A DNA stretch of 64,000 nucleotides. It comes from ASV31 sp965229765. Its GTDB lineage: Bacteria > Pseudomonadota > Alphaproteobacteria > Rhodobacterales > Rhodobacteraceae. Positions 34,760 to 43,971 of the stretch are shown piece by piece (positions within the stretch are counted from its first letter, which is position 1; each line of letters begins with the position of its first letter). A program made the position numbers and the translations under genes. The DNA is taken from NCBI GenBank assembly GCA_965229765.1, contig CBDDJT010000003.1:1524150-1588149 (forward strand). Direction: 5' to 3'. The notes under the pieces are model-generated. The model was given only the letters and a program-made list of their open reading frames with translations. It ran no database searches and was not told the DNA's origin.

Positions 34760-36498
34760 TGCGTGCCCTCCTTGCGCATCACGTAGAACAGGTCGCGGTT
34801 GTCCGGGTAGCCGAGGAACCGCGGAATCACAGTACCGTCTCGGAAGCGTTTGTCGACACCGCTCATCCCCGGCACGATGTGCTGGACCTCCACGGAACCG
34901 TCGCGGCGGACGTAAAGCGCCAGATAGGTGTGCTCCAGCGCGTTCATGTCCAGAAGCATGGCGTAGGTGCAGCCATAGCCCTGAAACGTGCGCGCCATGG
35001 CCGAGGGCGTCGCAGTCGAGAAGTAGCCGTAAAGCAGGTAGCGCGTGTCCCCGGTTTCCACGATGCAGGACCCCGCGCGCAATGTGCGCAGTTCCGCCTC
35101 GGCAGAGCCGGACCAGTTTCCCGCCCCCCATTGCGTCACGTATTTGCCGGGCAGCGGCACGCCCGATTCCGGGTCAGGCTCTACCAGCGCGACACCGTTT
35201 TGCCGGGCGAACCGGAGGCGCGGCAGCAAGGCATCGTCCTCTTCGGTCCAGGTGCGCATGTGAATTGACCCGTCGTCGAGGATGAAGAATGTCGACAGCC
35301 CCGGCCACAGTTTGGAGTACAGCACCCCGTGTTCGAGGAACCCGTAGTGGCTGCCGAAGTTGACTTCGGCGAAGGGCCCCCAGCGGAAGGCGCCGTGCTG
35401 GCGCTTGTAACCCGCCGTGAAGGTCGCGATCGTGCGCGGCGCATCGCGCGGGCTGACCATGCCCAGGGGCACGACCGGATCGACGCGGTTGAACCCGTCC
35501 GGGCCGGACAGACCCTGCGGGCGCACGTTCCACGGCGGTCGTGGCGACCATTCGACGCCGGGATGATCGGTCCCGCGCGCGTAGCCCAGGTCGAACAGCG
35601 AAAGATCGAAGGCCACCACATATCCTGTGGCCGCGCCCTCGACACCGTCCAGCCAGTTCGTCGTGCCGGGACCCTGCAGGATGTCGGCGCTGATCGAGCG
35701 GGGCTGGAAGCTGCTGACAAACACGCCGTCAAGATCGGCAACGGGATACCAGATGCCCATTGTCATCCGGCCCGGCTGCGCGCCCTCAAGCCCGAAATCG
35801 TGCAGGGCGGTCATCACCGGGCGCTGGAAATCGCTGACGTTCAGCGGCAGCGGCGGCGGGCCGGTCACCTCTTCGACGACCTCTTCCATGCCAAGGCTCT
35901 TCGAGGTCTCGGCGAACTTGTCCTTGAAGAAGTTGTCGCGGATGAAGCGCACAACCTGTTCGCCGCCCCAGACGTTGTCGCGCAGGAAGTCCGTCGTCTT
36001 TTCAAGGTTGGTGCTGTAGCCGTTGACCCGGTTGCGCAGGAAAAGCGCGCCGTCGCAGATCGGCGTGTAGGGCACGCGGGTGGCCTGTGCCTCTGCCAGT
36101 TCGCCCTCCCACGGGCGGCAACGCTGCGTGCGTCCATCCTTTTCAAGCACCAGCGCGGGCGCGTCTCCGCCCTCTAGCGTCACGGTCTGCGTTTCAGTGT
36201 CCGGGTTTTCCAGATGGACATAGCTGCGCCGCCCCTCGGGCCCTTCGGCCAGCAGGAACCAGGAATTGATCCCCGGATTCAGCGAGATAAGCGTCAGCTC
36301 GGCCCCGGTGTCGGGGCGCACCGCCGTCATCTCGTTTCGGAAAGGCTGAAGCTCGATGATCGATTTCGCGCGCACGGCGTCGAACGCCTCGCGCTGCACG
36401 GCCAAGGTATCCGCGGTCTGGGCCACGGCGGACCCTGCCAGACCGACACAAACGGCGAAAATCAGAGCAGTACGAAAGTCAGAACACGTAACGGGCAA
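34756..36498 (-). CDS. Unidentified secreted protein, partner of the SUMF1-like gene
   Basis: 580 residues if started at TTG 36496-36498, which has an AGGAG site 9 nt upstream. No ATG is in frame near the leader. The N-terminus reads PVTCSDFRTALIFAVCVGLA, then GSAVAQ, a Sec leader. The mature protein is mixed alpha/beta with no family I recognise. Notable stretches are SLNPGINSWFLLAEGPEGRR, WGGEQVVRFIRDNFFKDKFAE, and a C-terminal half rich in aromatic beta segments (FGSHYGFLEHGVLYSKLWPG). It overlaps the epimerase gene by 20 bp and the SUMF1-like gene by 4 bp, so the three form one transcript. Confidence 0.7.
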   Translation of the reverse strand: MPVTCSDFRTALIFAVCVGLAGSAVAQTADTLAVQREAFDAVRAKSIIELQPFRNEMTAVRPDTGAELTLISLNPGINSWFLLAEGPEGRRSYVHLENPDTETQTVTLEGGDAPALVLEKDGRTQRCRPWEGELAEAQATRVPYTPICDGALFLRNRVNGYSTNLEKTTDFLRDNVWGGEQVVRFIRDNFFKDKFAETSKSLGMEEVVEEVTGPPPLPLNVSDFQRPVMTALHDFGLEGAQPGRMTMGIWYPVADLDGVFVSSFQPRSISADILQGPGTTNWLDGVEGAATGYVVAFDLSLFDLGYARGTDHPGVEWSPRPPWNVRPQGLSGPDGFNRVDPVVPLGMVSPRDAPRTIATFTAGYKRQHGAFRWGPFAEVNFGSHYGFLEHGVLYSKLWPGLSTFFILDDGSIHMRTWTEEDDALLPRLRFARQNGVALVEPDPESGVPLPGKYVTQWGAGNWSGSAEAELRTLRAGSCIVETGDTRYLLYGYFSTATPSAMARTFQGYGCTYAMLLDMNALEHTYLALYVRRDGSVEVQHIVPGMSGVDKRFRDGTVIPRFLGYPDNRDLFYVMRKEGTQ

Positions 36499-37513
36499 GA
36501 GACAGGGCTCCTCTCTTCCAGGGCACTCGGTGCGACACGCCGGAAGCGGCCGAAATGCGGCCCCGGTTCGCGACGTACCAGTCATAGTTTCTCTCCAGCG
36601 CCTCGGCATTCGAATAAAGCGGCCGATAGCCAAGGCGCGTCTTGATCTTGTCGACGCTGACAAAGCTGTCACGCGCCGCCGTCTCGTAGATCCATTGGTA
36701 AAGCGGCGAAAGGCCAAGCTTTTCCAGCACTCGCAGGACGGCGATCGCGGGACCTGCGGGCAAGGGCACGACGCGCTTGCCGTGGCCGGCACAGTCCAGC
36801 ACGGCCTGAAAGCTTTCGCGCAGGGTGCCGAACCGGTCGGCGCCGACGTTGAAGACATCGTTGACGGTGTCGCGGTCGCCGGTCACGCACAGGTCCACCG
36901 CCTGACAAAGATCCTCGACATCGAGAAGCTGATAGCGGTTGTTGCCCTTGCCCAGCACCGGAAACCCGTGTCCGGTAAAGGCGAAATCGAAGAGCAGTTC
37001 GAACGCGCCCAGCCGTTCGGGCCCGACGAAGGACTTCGGGCGCAGAACCGGCACGCAAAGGCCCCGCGCGCGGTAATCTTCGCAGACCGCCTCTGCCTGC
37101 ACCTTGGCCTCGCCATAGGGGCCCACGCCGATCAGCCGGTCGCCTTCGACCAGCGGGTGGTGATCCGGCACGCCGTAGACGGCCGTTGACGAGGTGTGGA
37201 TGAACCGCTGCACGCCCTTTTTCAGCGCCGTGTCGAGCACCATGCGCGTGCCATCCACGTCGGTTGAGAAGATCTCTTCGCGGGTACACAGCGGCAGGGC
37301 GGCGGCACAGTGCACCACGATGTCGATGCCGCCAAAGGCCCGGTCGTGCAGGCCTTTGTCGCGAATGTCGCCGTGCAACTCGTCAATCCGGTCCCGCTCG
37401 GGGTAGTCGAAGGGCGCGATGTCCCAGCTGCGCACCTCGTGCCCGCGCGCCAGCAGGTAGCGCACCAGGTTGATGCCCATGAATCCGGACCCGCCCGTCA
37501 CGAGAAACCGCAT
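36479..37513 (-). CDS. NAD(P)-dependent sugar epimerase/dehydratase (extended SDR)
   Basis: 344 residues. Rossmann motif LVTGGSGFMGINLVRYLLARG at the start (GxxGxxG). The catalytic region has SSTAVYG and PYGEAKVQAE, the extended-SDR Y-x3-K. A DVEDLCQAVDLC block follows, typical of nucleotide-sugar or sterol/isoprenoid-type SDRs. Cytoplasmic; substrate unknown. First gene of the epimerase / secreted unknown / SUMF1-like operon. gtrA upstream on the same strand suggests a surface-glycan context. Confidence 0.88.
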   Translation of the reverse strand: MRFLVTGGSGFMGINLVRYLLARGHEVRSWDIAPFDYPERDRIDELHGDIRDKGLHDRAFGGIDIVVHCAAALPLCTREEIFSTDVDGTRMVLDTALKKGVQRFIHTSSTAVYGVPDHHPLVEGDRLIGVGPYGEAKVQAEAVCEDYRARGLCVPVLRPKSFVGPERLGAFELLFDFAFTGHGFPVLGKGNNRYQLLDVEDLCQAVDLCVTGDRDTVNDVFNVGADRFGTLRESFQAVLDCAGHGKRVVPLPAGPAIAVLRVLEKLGLSPLYQWIYETAARDSFVSVDKIKTRLGYRPLYSNAEALERNYDWYVANRGRISAASGVSHRVPWKRGALSLARYVF

Positions 37514-37630
37514 CGCGTCCCTTTTCCAGCCGCGCGGACGCCACTTTCAGCCTGCCGCATCACCCGCCCCGACGACTTGATACGAAACCTGCGCGCAGGT
37601 CACAACGCGACACCGCGCGCAGCGGCGATG

Positions 37631-38044
37631 TCACGGCGAACCGTTGCCCGCGAACACGAAACGGCGGTCCAGCCGGTACTTGGCAACATATCCGACACTC
37701 AGCCCTAGCACCGCGCCGACCTCTCGCATGATGTCAGCCTCGAACGCCCACCAGAACGCCGTTTCGGTGCCCCAGAAGATCGCCGTGGTGACGACGCCGG
37801 TCAGGGTGTAGCGCGAGAACCGCTTGCCGTGGGCAGCTACACCGGTGCTGCGGTCCTGAAAGATCCAGCGCTTGTCGAGGACGTATTTCACCACCAGTCC
37901 GACACCGGTGCCCACAAAAAGCGCCAGCGCAAAGCCGCCCGTTCCGTCCATGAGCGCCAGGACGGCGCGTTGCGAGGCAAGGTTGGCCAGAACGGCGATC
38001 ACCGCGAAGGCGGCATAGCGCAGGATCAGGGTGCGGGTCGTCAT
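37631..38044 (-). CDS. GtrA-family membrane protein
   Basis: 137 residues from ATG 38042-38044. Four membrane helices: LRYAAFAVIAVLANLASQR, FALALFVGTGVGLVVKYVLD, RYTLTGVVTTAIFWGTETAFW, and IMREVGAVLGLSVGYVAKY. The family motif is VVKYVLDKRWIFQ, repeated near the end as YVAKYRLDRRFVF. GtrA proteins flip lipid-linked sugars or support polysaccharide modification in the inner membrane. Lies 117 bp before the epimerase gene, possibly functionally linked. Confidence 0.88.
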   Translation of the reverse strand: MTTRTLILRYAAFAVIAVLANLASQRAVLALMDGTGGFALALFVGTGVGLVVKYVLDKRWIFQDRSTGVAAHGKRFSRYTLTGVVTTAIFWGTETAFWWAFEADIMREVGAVLGLSVGYVAKYRLDRRFVFAGNGSP

Positions 38045-38146
38045 GGCGGCCTTCCGGTGATTGCCGACTTGATAGGCCAGTCGCGGCGATGGCCACAAGC
38101 GTGCAAGCCCCTTCCCCGCGCCCGCGCGCTCTGGCATACCGCGCCC

Positions 38147-39013
38147 ATGCTGGACGAGGCCGACGATATCCACCCGCTCTTTCACGGGGCGCCCGCGACG
38201 ACGGAGTTCAAGAAGCTTCGCAAACGCATCGTGCGCAACGCGCGCGAGGCGCTGGACCGTTACGGCATGATCGAACGCGGGGCCCGCTGGCTGGTGTGCC
38301 TGTCGGGCGGCAAGGACAGCTACACGCTTCTGGCCGCATTGACAGAGCTTCAGTGGCGCGGCCTCTTGCCGGTGGACATCCTTGCCTGCAACCTCGACCA
38401 GGGACAGCCGGGGTTCCCGGCCACCGTCCTGCCAGAGTTCCTTCACCTCATGGGCGTGCCCCACCGGATCGAATACCAGGACACCTATTCCATCGTCGTC
38501 GACAAGGTGCCGCAGGGCCGGACCTATTGCGCGCTGTGCTCACGCCTGCGGCGGGGTAACCTGTACCGAATCGCGCGGGAGGAGGGCTGCAGCGCCATCG
38601 TTCTGGGGCATCACCGCGACGACATCCTGGAAACCTTTTTCCTGAACCTCTTTCACGGCGGCAAGCTGGCGACAATGCCGCCAAAGCTGCTGAACGATCA
38701 GGGCGACCTTTTCGTGCTTCGTCCTCTGGCACATGTGGCCGAGGCCGACTGCGACCGATTCGCCCGCGCGATGAACTATCCGATCATACCCTGCGACCTG
38801 TGTGGCAGCCAGGACGGGCTGCAGCGCCAGGCGATCAAGCAGATGCTGGACGGGTGGGAAACCCGCGCACCGGGGCGGCGGCAAAAGATGTTTTCCGCCC
38901 TGATGAGTGCGCGCCCCTCGCATCTACTTGATAGCGGGCTCTTCGATTTCGCTGGGCTGATGCGCCGCGACACAGAAGATGAAAATGCGTCGGAAATCCC
39001 GCTCTTGCGTTAA
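38147..39013 (+). CDS. ttcA: tRNA 2-thiocytidine(32) synthetase
   Basis: 288 residues from ATG 38147. PP-loop ATPase motif LVCLSGGKDSYTLLA; iron-sulfur-binding cysteines in TYCALCSRLRRG and a further IPCDLCGSQDGLQR; VLGHHRDDILETFFLNLFHGG is the TtcA/TilS-family block. It thiolates C32 of some tRNAs using a [4Fe-4S] cluster. Divergent from gtrA across 102 bp. The later start is preferred because upstream in-frame residues have no family counterpart. Confidence 0.93.
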   Translation: MLDEADDIHPLFHGAPATTEFKKLRKRIVRNAREALDRYGMIERGARWLVCLSGGKDSYTLLAALTELQWRGLLPVDILACNLDQGQPGFPATVLPEFLHLMGVPHRIEYQDTYSIVVDKVPQGRTYCALCSRLRRGNLYRIAREEGCSAIVLGHHRDDILETFFLNLFHGGKLATMPPKLLNDQGDLFVLRPLAHVAEADCDRFARAMNYPIIPCDLCGSQDGLQRQAIKQMLDGWETRAPGRRQKMFSALMSARPSHLLDSGLFDFAGLMRRDTEDENASEIPLLR

Positions 39014-39045
39014 CCCGACGGGCGAAATCATCGCCTAGGCTTGCC

Positions 39046-40638
39046 ATGACACGGCGGGGGCCGCCCGCGCCGCAACGTGGAGGCCGCCCCTTGCCCGCGA
39101 CCCGACAAAGCCTTGCAGACAGGTTTCCCGACACGCTGCGTGCCGCACTTTTCGGTCCGCCGCTCCTGGCCTTCGTCCCGGCCCTTTCGCTGGCCGCCTA
39201 TCAGTTCGGCGGTGAGACCGCTCTTGTCTGGGCCGCCCTGGCGACACCCGCGACGATCGCGATGCTGCGCTGGCTGCCGCTGGCGTCCCGCGGGTCCGCG
39301 GATGCCCGCGACGCCGCAACCGGCCTGCCGCTGGCGGGCGCGGCACGGCGGGCGCTGGACCGGAACATCGCGGCATCGCAGGACGGCAGCGCGCAGACCG
39401 CCGCGCTGGCGATCGAGATCGACGATGGTCCCGCCCTGTTCTCTCGTGTTGGCGAAACCGCGACGACGGAACTCTTGAAAGGCATAGCCGACCGGCTTTC
39501 CGGCGTGTTGCGCACGGGCGATGTGCTGGCGCGCAACGGATCGCACGGCTTTGTCCTTTCTCTCGCGCTCACCCGGCGGCTTGACCTCGAATCGCTCGTG
39601 CAACTGGCCGCGCGGCTGCAACGCAGCCTGGCAGACCCGCTGCCCCTGGGCGGCCAGGGGATCCATGTCACGCTGTGTATCGGGTTCTGCCTTCCCCAAC
39701 GGTCCGAAGACCGGACCGGAAAGGCATGTCTTGACGCCGCGCTTGCCGCCCTGGACGAGGCGCGCCGCAACGCGCCGGGGGCGATCCGTTCCTTTACCCC
39801 GGACCTGCAAGCGCGCAGGCGTCCCGCCGCCGGACTGGAAGAGGCGCTGGTGCACGCTTTTGCAAGCGCCCAGATCGGCGCGTGGTTTCAGCCGCAACTG
39901 TCCACCGACACCGGCGCCATCAGCGGGATGGAGGCGCTGGCGCGCTGGCACCACCCAAAACACGGCGTGTTGCTGCCGGGCGATTTCCTGCCCGCGATCG
40001 AGGCGTTGGGGCTTCAGCGCAGGCTGACCGAGGTGATCCTCGACGACGTGCTGACAGCGCTTCGCCACTGGGACGAGGGCGGCTTCGACGTGCCCAGCGT
40101 GGCGGTCAACATGTCCGCCGCCGACCTGACCGACCCGATGCTGCCCGAACGGCTGCGATGGGAACTCGACAGGCATGACCTGACCCCGGAACGGCTTGGA
40201 ATCGAAGTGCTGGAAACGGTGATTGCCGGGCATGGTGACGAAGTCGTGATCCGGAATCTGGCCGCACTGGCGGATATGGGCTGCCGTATCGACCTTGACG
40301 ATTTCGGCACCGGACATGCGGCCATCGCCAGCATCCGCCGGTTCAGGGTCGGCCGGATAAAGATCGACCGCTCTCTGGTCACCCGTATCGACAGCGATCC
40401 CGACCAGCGCACGATCCTGAGCGCGATTTTGGAACTGGCGCAGCGGCTGGGCGTGGACACGCTGGCCGAAGGCGTCGAGACCCGGGGCGAACATGCGCTT
40501 CTGGCGCAACTTGGATGCCGTCACGTGCAGGGGTTCTCCATTGCCCGCCCCATGCCCTTCGAAGACGCCGCCGCCTGGATGTCCCGCCACCGCGGCAGGC
40601 AGGCCGGCGCGCTCTGGCCCAACCGCGAGGCGGGGTGA
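39046..40638 (+). CDS. Membrane-bound EAL phosphodiesterase with degenerate GGDEF domain
   Basis: 530 residues. Two N-terminal membrane helices (LFGPPLLAFVPALSLAAYQF, ALVWAALATPATIAML). The GGDEF-like domain about 95-250 has no GGDEF sequence (ARNGSHGFVLSLAL in its place), so cyclase activity is lost. The EAL domain about 265-520 keeps its catalytic set: GMEALARWHHP, VAVNMSAADL, GIEVLETV, RIDLDDFGTGHA, GRIKIDRSLV, LAEGVETRGE, QGFSIARPM. Predicted to hydrolyse cyclic di-GMP at the membrane, with the GGDEF remnant as a possible GTP sensor. Confidence 0.92.
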   Translation: MTRRGPPAPQRGGRPLPATRQSLADRFPDTLRAALFGPPLLAFVPALSLAAYQFGGETALVWAALATPATIAMLRWLPLASRGSADARDAATGLPLAGAARRALDRNIAASQDGSAQTAALAIEIDDGPALFSRVGETATTELLKGIADRLSGVLRTGDVLARNGSHGFVLSLALTRRLDLESLVQLAARLQRSLADPLPLGGQGIHVTLCIGFCLPQRSEDRTGKACLDAALAALDEARRNAPGAIRSFTPDLQARRRPAAGLEEALVHAFASAQIGAWFQPQLSTDTGAISGMEALARWHHPKHGVLLPGDFLPAIEALGLQRRLTEVILDDVLTALRHWDEGGFDVPSVAVNMSAADLTDPMLPERLRWELDRHDLTPERLGIEVLETVIAGHGDEVVIRNLAALADMGCRIDLDDFGTGHAAIASIRRFRVGRIKIDRSLVTRIDSDPDQRTILSAILELAQRLGVDTLAEGVETRGEHALLAQLGCRHVQGFSIARPMPFEDAAAWMSRHRGRQAGALWPNREAG

Positions 40639-40742
40639 CCCGCGCCGACCTGCCGCCCCGTTTTGCTTGGAAACCGCTTGACCTTTGGGCCCGCGGTCTG
40701 TTGAACCACCCAAAATCCTAGACGCGAATGGTGGTGGTCCCG

Positions 40743-42587
40743 ATGGATGATCAGAACAAGAACCTGATCCTCGCGACGGCGCTGAGCTTTTTGGTTATCC
40801 TCGTGTGGTTCCTGCTCTTCCCGCCGGAAGAACCGGTCCCCGATCCGGCCCTGTCCGGTTCGACCCAGGTGGTCGAGGGCACCGAGGCGACGGCGCCCTT
40901 GCCCAATGCCCTGCCCACAGAGGTGACGGGCGCCGCAACGGCCACCGCAACAGGGACCGAGGGGTCAACCGCCGCCGTCGAGGCCGCTGCGCGGGTCGCT
41001 ATCGAGACGGAGCGCCTGCGCGGGTCGATTTCACTGGCCGGCGGCCGGATCGATGACCTGTCGCTTGTCGGCTACCGCGAGGAACTGGCCCCCGACAGTC
41101 CCAGTGTCACCCTTCTCAAACCCGTCGGCCTGCCCAATGCCTATTACGCGCTCTTCGGCTGGGCCCCCGCCGGCGGGCTTGGCTTTGACGCCGTGCCCGT
41201 GCCGACGACCGAATGGCAGCTTGAAGCGGGCGACGTGCTGTCCCCCGGTTCGCCCGTCACGCTGGTCTGGGACAACGGACAGGGCCTGATCTTCCGCCGC
41301 ACGATCTCTGTGGATGAGGATTTCCTGTTCAGCATCGAGCAAAGCGTCGAGAACACCACCGCCGCCGCGGTGCGCATGGCCCCCTATGGCGTCGTGGCCC
41401 GCCACGGCGAACCGCAGAACCTGAAGAACTTCTTCATCCTGCACGAGGGCCTGATCGCCATGGCCGATGGCGAACTGACCGAGACGAACTATGATGACAT
41501 GCCCGATTTCGCCTATTCCGAGCGGGACGGCGCGCGCGTCGAATCGATTGACGTGCAGGCAAACGGCTGGATCGGCTTTACGGATCATTACTGGATGACC
41601 ACGCTGATCCCCGCCCCGGGTTCGCCGTTCCGTGCCGTGGCCAAATACGACAACCGCCGCGACATCTACCAGTCCGAGGCAATCTTCCCGACGCTCGACG
41701 TCGAGGCGGGGGCCACGGCATCCGTCACCTCGCAGCTGTTCGCGGGCGCCAAGGAATGGGAAACCATCCGCGCCTACCAGAACGAGGGCGGGATCGCGCG
41801 CTTTCTCGATTCGATCGACTGGGGCTGGTTCTATTTCCTGACTAAGCCGATCTTCGCGGTGCTGCACTGGCTGAACGCCCTGATCGGCAACATGGGCGTT
41901 TCGATCATCGGCCTGACGCTTATCATCAAGGCGGTGCTCTTCCCGCTGGCGTACAAGTCCTACGTCTCGATGGCGAAGATGAAGGAACTTCAGCCCGAGA
42001 TGGAGAAGATCAAGGAGCGCGCCGGGGACGATCGCCAGAAGCTTCAGCAAGAGATGATGGCGCTCTACAAGAAGGAAAAGGTGAACCCGGCTTCGGGCTG
42101 CCTGCCGATCCTGTTGCAGATCCCGATCTTCTTTTCGCTCTACAAGGTGATCTTCGTTACGATCGAACTGCGTCACGCGCCCTTCTTCGGTCCGTTCCAG
42201 GACCTGTCGGCGCCTGACCCGACATCGTTGCTGAACCTGTTCGGCCTGATGCCCTGGGATTCGCCGGATCCGGCGTCCATCACGGCGCTGATCTTCATCG
42301 GTATCCTGCCGCTTCTGCTGGGCATCTCGATGTGGCTGCAACAGAAACTGAACCCGGCGCCCACGGACGCCACGCAGGCGATGATCTTTGCCTGGATGCC
42401 CTGGGTGTTCATGTTCATGCTGGGCGGTTTCGCCAGCGGGCTTGTCGTCTACTGGATCGCGAACAACACGATCACCTTCAGCCAGCAATACCTCATCATG
42501 CGCAGCCAGGGCTACAAACCCGACGTGTTCGGCAACATCCGGTCGAGCTTCAAGCGTAAGCCGGCAGACGATTCCGGCAAGAAATGA
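40743..42587 (+). CDS. yidC: Membrane protein insertase YidC
   Basis: 614 residues from ATG 40743 (MDDQNKNLILATALSFLVILVWFLL). An N-terminal signal anchor is followed by an Ala/Thr/Glu-rich linker, a large periplasmic beta-supersandwich (about 90-350), and the conserved C-terminal membrane core (VSIIGLTLIIKAVLFPLAYKSYVSMAKMKELQPEM, with the cytoplasmic coiled region KLQQEMMALYKKEKVNPASGCLPILLQ). It inserts inner-membrane proteins with or without SecYEG. The usual rpmH-rnpA neighbours are absent upstream; MOSC follows with a 4-bp overlap. Confidence 0.95.
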   Translation: MDDQNKNLILATALSFLVILVWFLLFPPEEPVPDPALSGSTQVVEGTEATAPLPNALPTEVTGAATATATGTEGSTAAVEAAARVAIETERLRGSISLAGGRIDDLSLVGYREELAPDSPSVTLLKPVGLPNAYYALFGWAPAGGLGFDAVPVPTTEWQLEAGDVLSPGSPVTLVWDNGQGLIFRRTISVDEDFLFSIEQSVENTTAAAVRMAPYGVVARHGEPQNLKNFFILHEGLIAMADGELTETNYDDMPDFAYSERDGARVESIDVQANGWIGFTDHYWMTTLIPAPGSPFRAVAKYDNRRDIYQSEAIFPTLDVEAGATASVTSQLFAGAKEWETIRAYQNEGGIARFLDSIDWGWFYFLTKPIFAVLHWLNALIGNMGVSIIGLTLIIKAVLFPLAYKSYVSMAKMKELQPEMEKIKERAGDDRQKLQQEMMALYKKEKVNPASGCLPILLQIPIFFSLYKVIFVTIELRHAPFFGPFQDLSAPDPTSLLNLFGLMPWDSPDPASITALIFIGILPLLLGISMWLQQKLNPAPTDATQAMIFAWMPWVFMFMLGGFASGLVVYWIANNTITFSQQYLIMRSQGYKPDVFGNIRSSFKRKPADDSGKK

Positions 42588-43330
42588 CCGGGCGTGTCGC
42601 CAGCCTGTGGCGTCACCCCATCAAGAGCCACGGGCGCGAGGGAGTGACAAGCGTCATGCTGGCGGCCGGGGCCACCATGCCGTGGGACCGGACCTGGGCG
42701 GTGGCGCATGAACATTCGTCTGCCAGCGACGCGGCCTGGGCGCATTGCTCTGCCTTTTCGCGGATTGCCAAGGCGCCGGCCCTGATGGCCATCACCTGCT
42801 CGCTGGACGAAGCCGCAGAGCGCCTGACCCTGTCCCACCCCGACCGCCCCGACCTTGGCTTTCACCCCGACACAGAGGCAGAGGCCTTCCTCGACTGGGT
42901 CGCGCCGCTGATGCCACCGGACAGGGCTGCCTCGGCACGGATCGTGCGGGTCCCCGGGCGTGGCATGACCGACAGCGACTATCCCTCTGTTACGCTGTGC
43001 AACGCTGCGTCCCATCGCGCGGTCGAACAACGTATCGGGCGTCCCATGTCTGTCCACCGCTGGCGCGGCAACATCTGGCTGGACGGCCTGGGCCCCTGGC
43101 AGGAATTCGAATGGATCGGCCGCCGTCTCCGCCTCGGCGAGGCGACAGTGGAGGTACGCGAACCTACGACACGCTGCATGGCCACGACAGCCAACCCTGA
43201 GACCGGGCGGCGCGATGCAGACACACTTGGAGCCCTAGAGAGCTGGGGACACCAGAATTTCGGGGTGCATGCGGTCGTTCTGTCCGCCGGCCGGGTGGCG
43301 GCAGGCGACGCGCTGGAGGTGCTGCCATGA
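42584..43330 (+). CDS. MOSC-domain protein
   Basis: 248 residues. An N-terminal MOSC beta-barrel (VASLWRHPIKSHGREGVTSVML, then WDRTWAVAHE) and a C-terminal MOSC domain with the conserved cysteine in EPTTRCMATTANPETGRRD. MOSC proteins carry sulfur or bind molybdenum cofactor (YcbX/MOSC1 type). Overlaps yidC by 4 bp and the following acetyltransferase by 4 bp. Substrate unknown. Confidence 0.88.
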   Translation: MTGRVASLWRHPIKSHGREGVTSVMLAAGATMPWDRTWAVAHEHSSASDAAWAHCSAFSRIAKAPALMAITCSLDEAAERLTLSHPDRPDLGFHPDTEAEAFLDWVAPLMPPDRAASARIVRVPGRGMTDSDYPSVTLCNAASHRAVEQRIGRPMSVHRWRGNIWLDGLGPWQEFEWIGRRLRLGEATVEVREPTTRCMATTANPETGRRDADTLGALESWGHQNFGVHAVVLSAGRVAAGDALEVLP

Positions 43331-43971
43331 CATCCGGCCCGGACCCTTCCACCCGTTATCCGCTGGAGCTGACCGAACAACTGGCATTCCTTGCCCCGTT
43401 GGCCGAAGGCCGGGACAACGTACAGATCGGGCGGTTCACCTACTACGACGATCCCGACGGGCCAGAGCATTTCTTTGACCGCAACGTGCGCTATCACTTC
43501 GACTTCGTGGGCGACCGGCTGGTGATAGGGCCCTTCTGCGCCATCGCCGCGCGGGCGCAGTTCATCATGAACGGGGCGAACCACGCGATGACGGGGCTGT
43601 CGACGTTTCCGTTCGCGATCTTCGGACATGGCTGGGACGACGGGTTCGACGTTGACGACTGGGGCAGCGGCGCGCGCGGCGACACCGTGATCGGCGCCGA
43701 TGCCTGGATCGGAACAGAGGCGATGATCCTGCCCGGCGTGACGGTGGGTGCGGGCGCCATCGTGGCGGCGCGGGCGGTGGTGACGCAGGACGTGCCGCCC
43801 TATGCCATCGTCGCGGGCAACCCGGCCCGCGTCCTGCGCATCCGCTTCGACGAACCGACGGTGGCGCGCCTGCTGGCCCTGGCCTGGTGGGACTGGCCCG
43901 TGGAAAAGATCACACGGGCGATTCCGGCCATTCGAGACGCAGATCTTGCCGCGCTGGAGGCGATGACATGA
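43327..43971 (+). CDS. Hexapeptide-repeat acetyltransferase (Vat/CatB-like)
   Basis: 214 residues. Left-handed beta-helix hexapeptides: VIGPFCAIAARAQFIMNGANH, then DTVIGADAWIGTEAMILPGV and GAGAIVAARAVVTQDVPPYAIVAGNPARVLR. NGANHAM carries the catalytic histidine of xenobiotic acetyltransferases. The family includes streptogramin and chloramphenicol acetylases, but chromosomal members often acetylate unknown substrates. Resistance should not be assumed. Overlaps MOSC and engB genes. Confidence 0.87.
   Translation: MTSGPDPSTRYPLELTEQLAFLAPLAEGRDNVQIGRFTYYDDPDGPEHFFDRNVRYHFDFVGDRLVIGPFCAIAARAQFIMNGANHAMTGLSTFPFAIFGHGWDDGFDVDDWGSGARGDTVIGADAWIGTEAMILPGVTVGAGAIVAARAVVTQDVPPYAIVAGNPARVLRIRFDEPTVARLLALAWWDWPVEKITRAIPAIRDADLAALEAMT

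Noticed and set aside
38070..38095. TTGATAGGCCAGTC near 38083 as a further FNR-type box
   Set aside because: The second half (CAGTC) does not match RTCAA; the position between gtrA and ttcA gives no supporting -10.
43327..43971. Hexapeptide acetyltransferase as an antibiotic-resistance gene
   Set aside because: The family is broad. The gene is embedded in a conserved-looking housekeeping run with no mobile-element signs, so resistance cannot be claimed.
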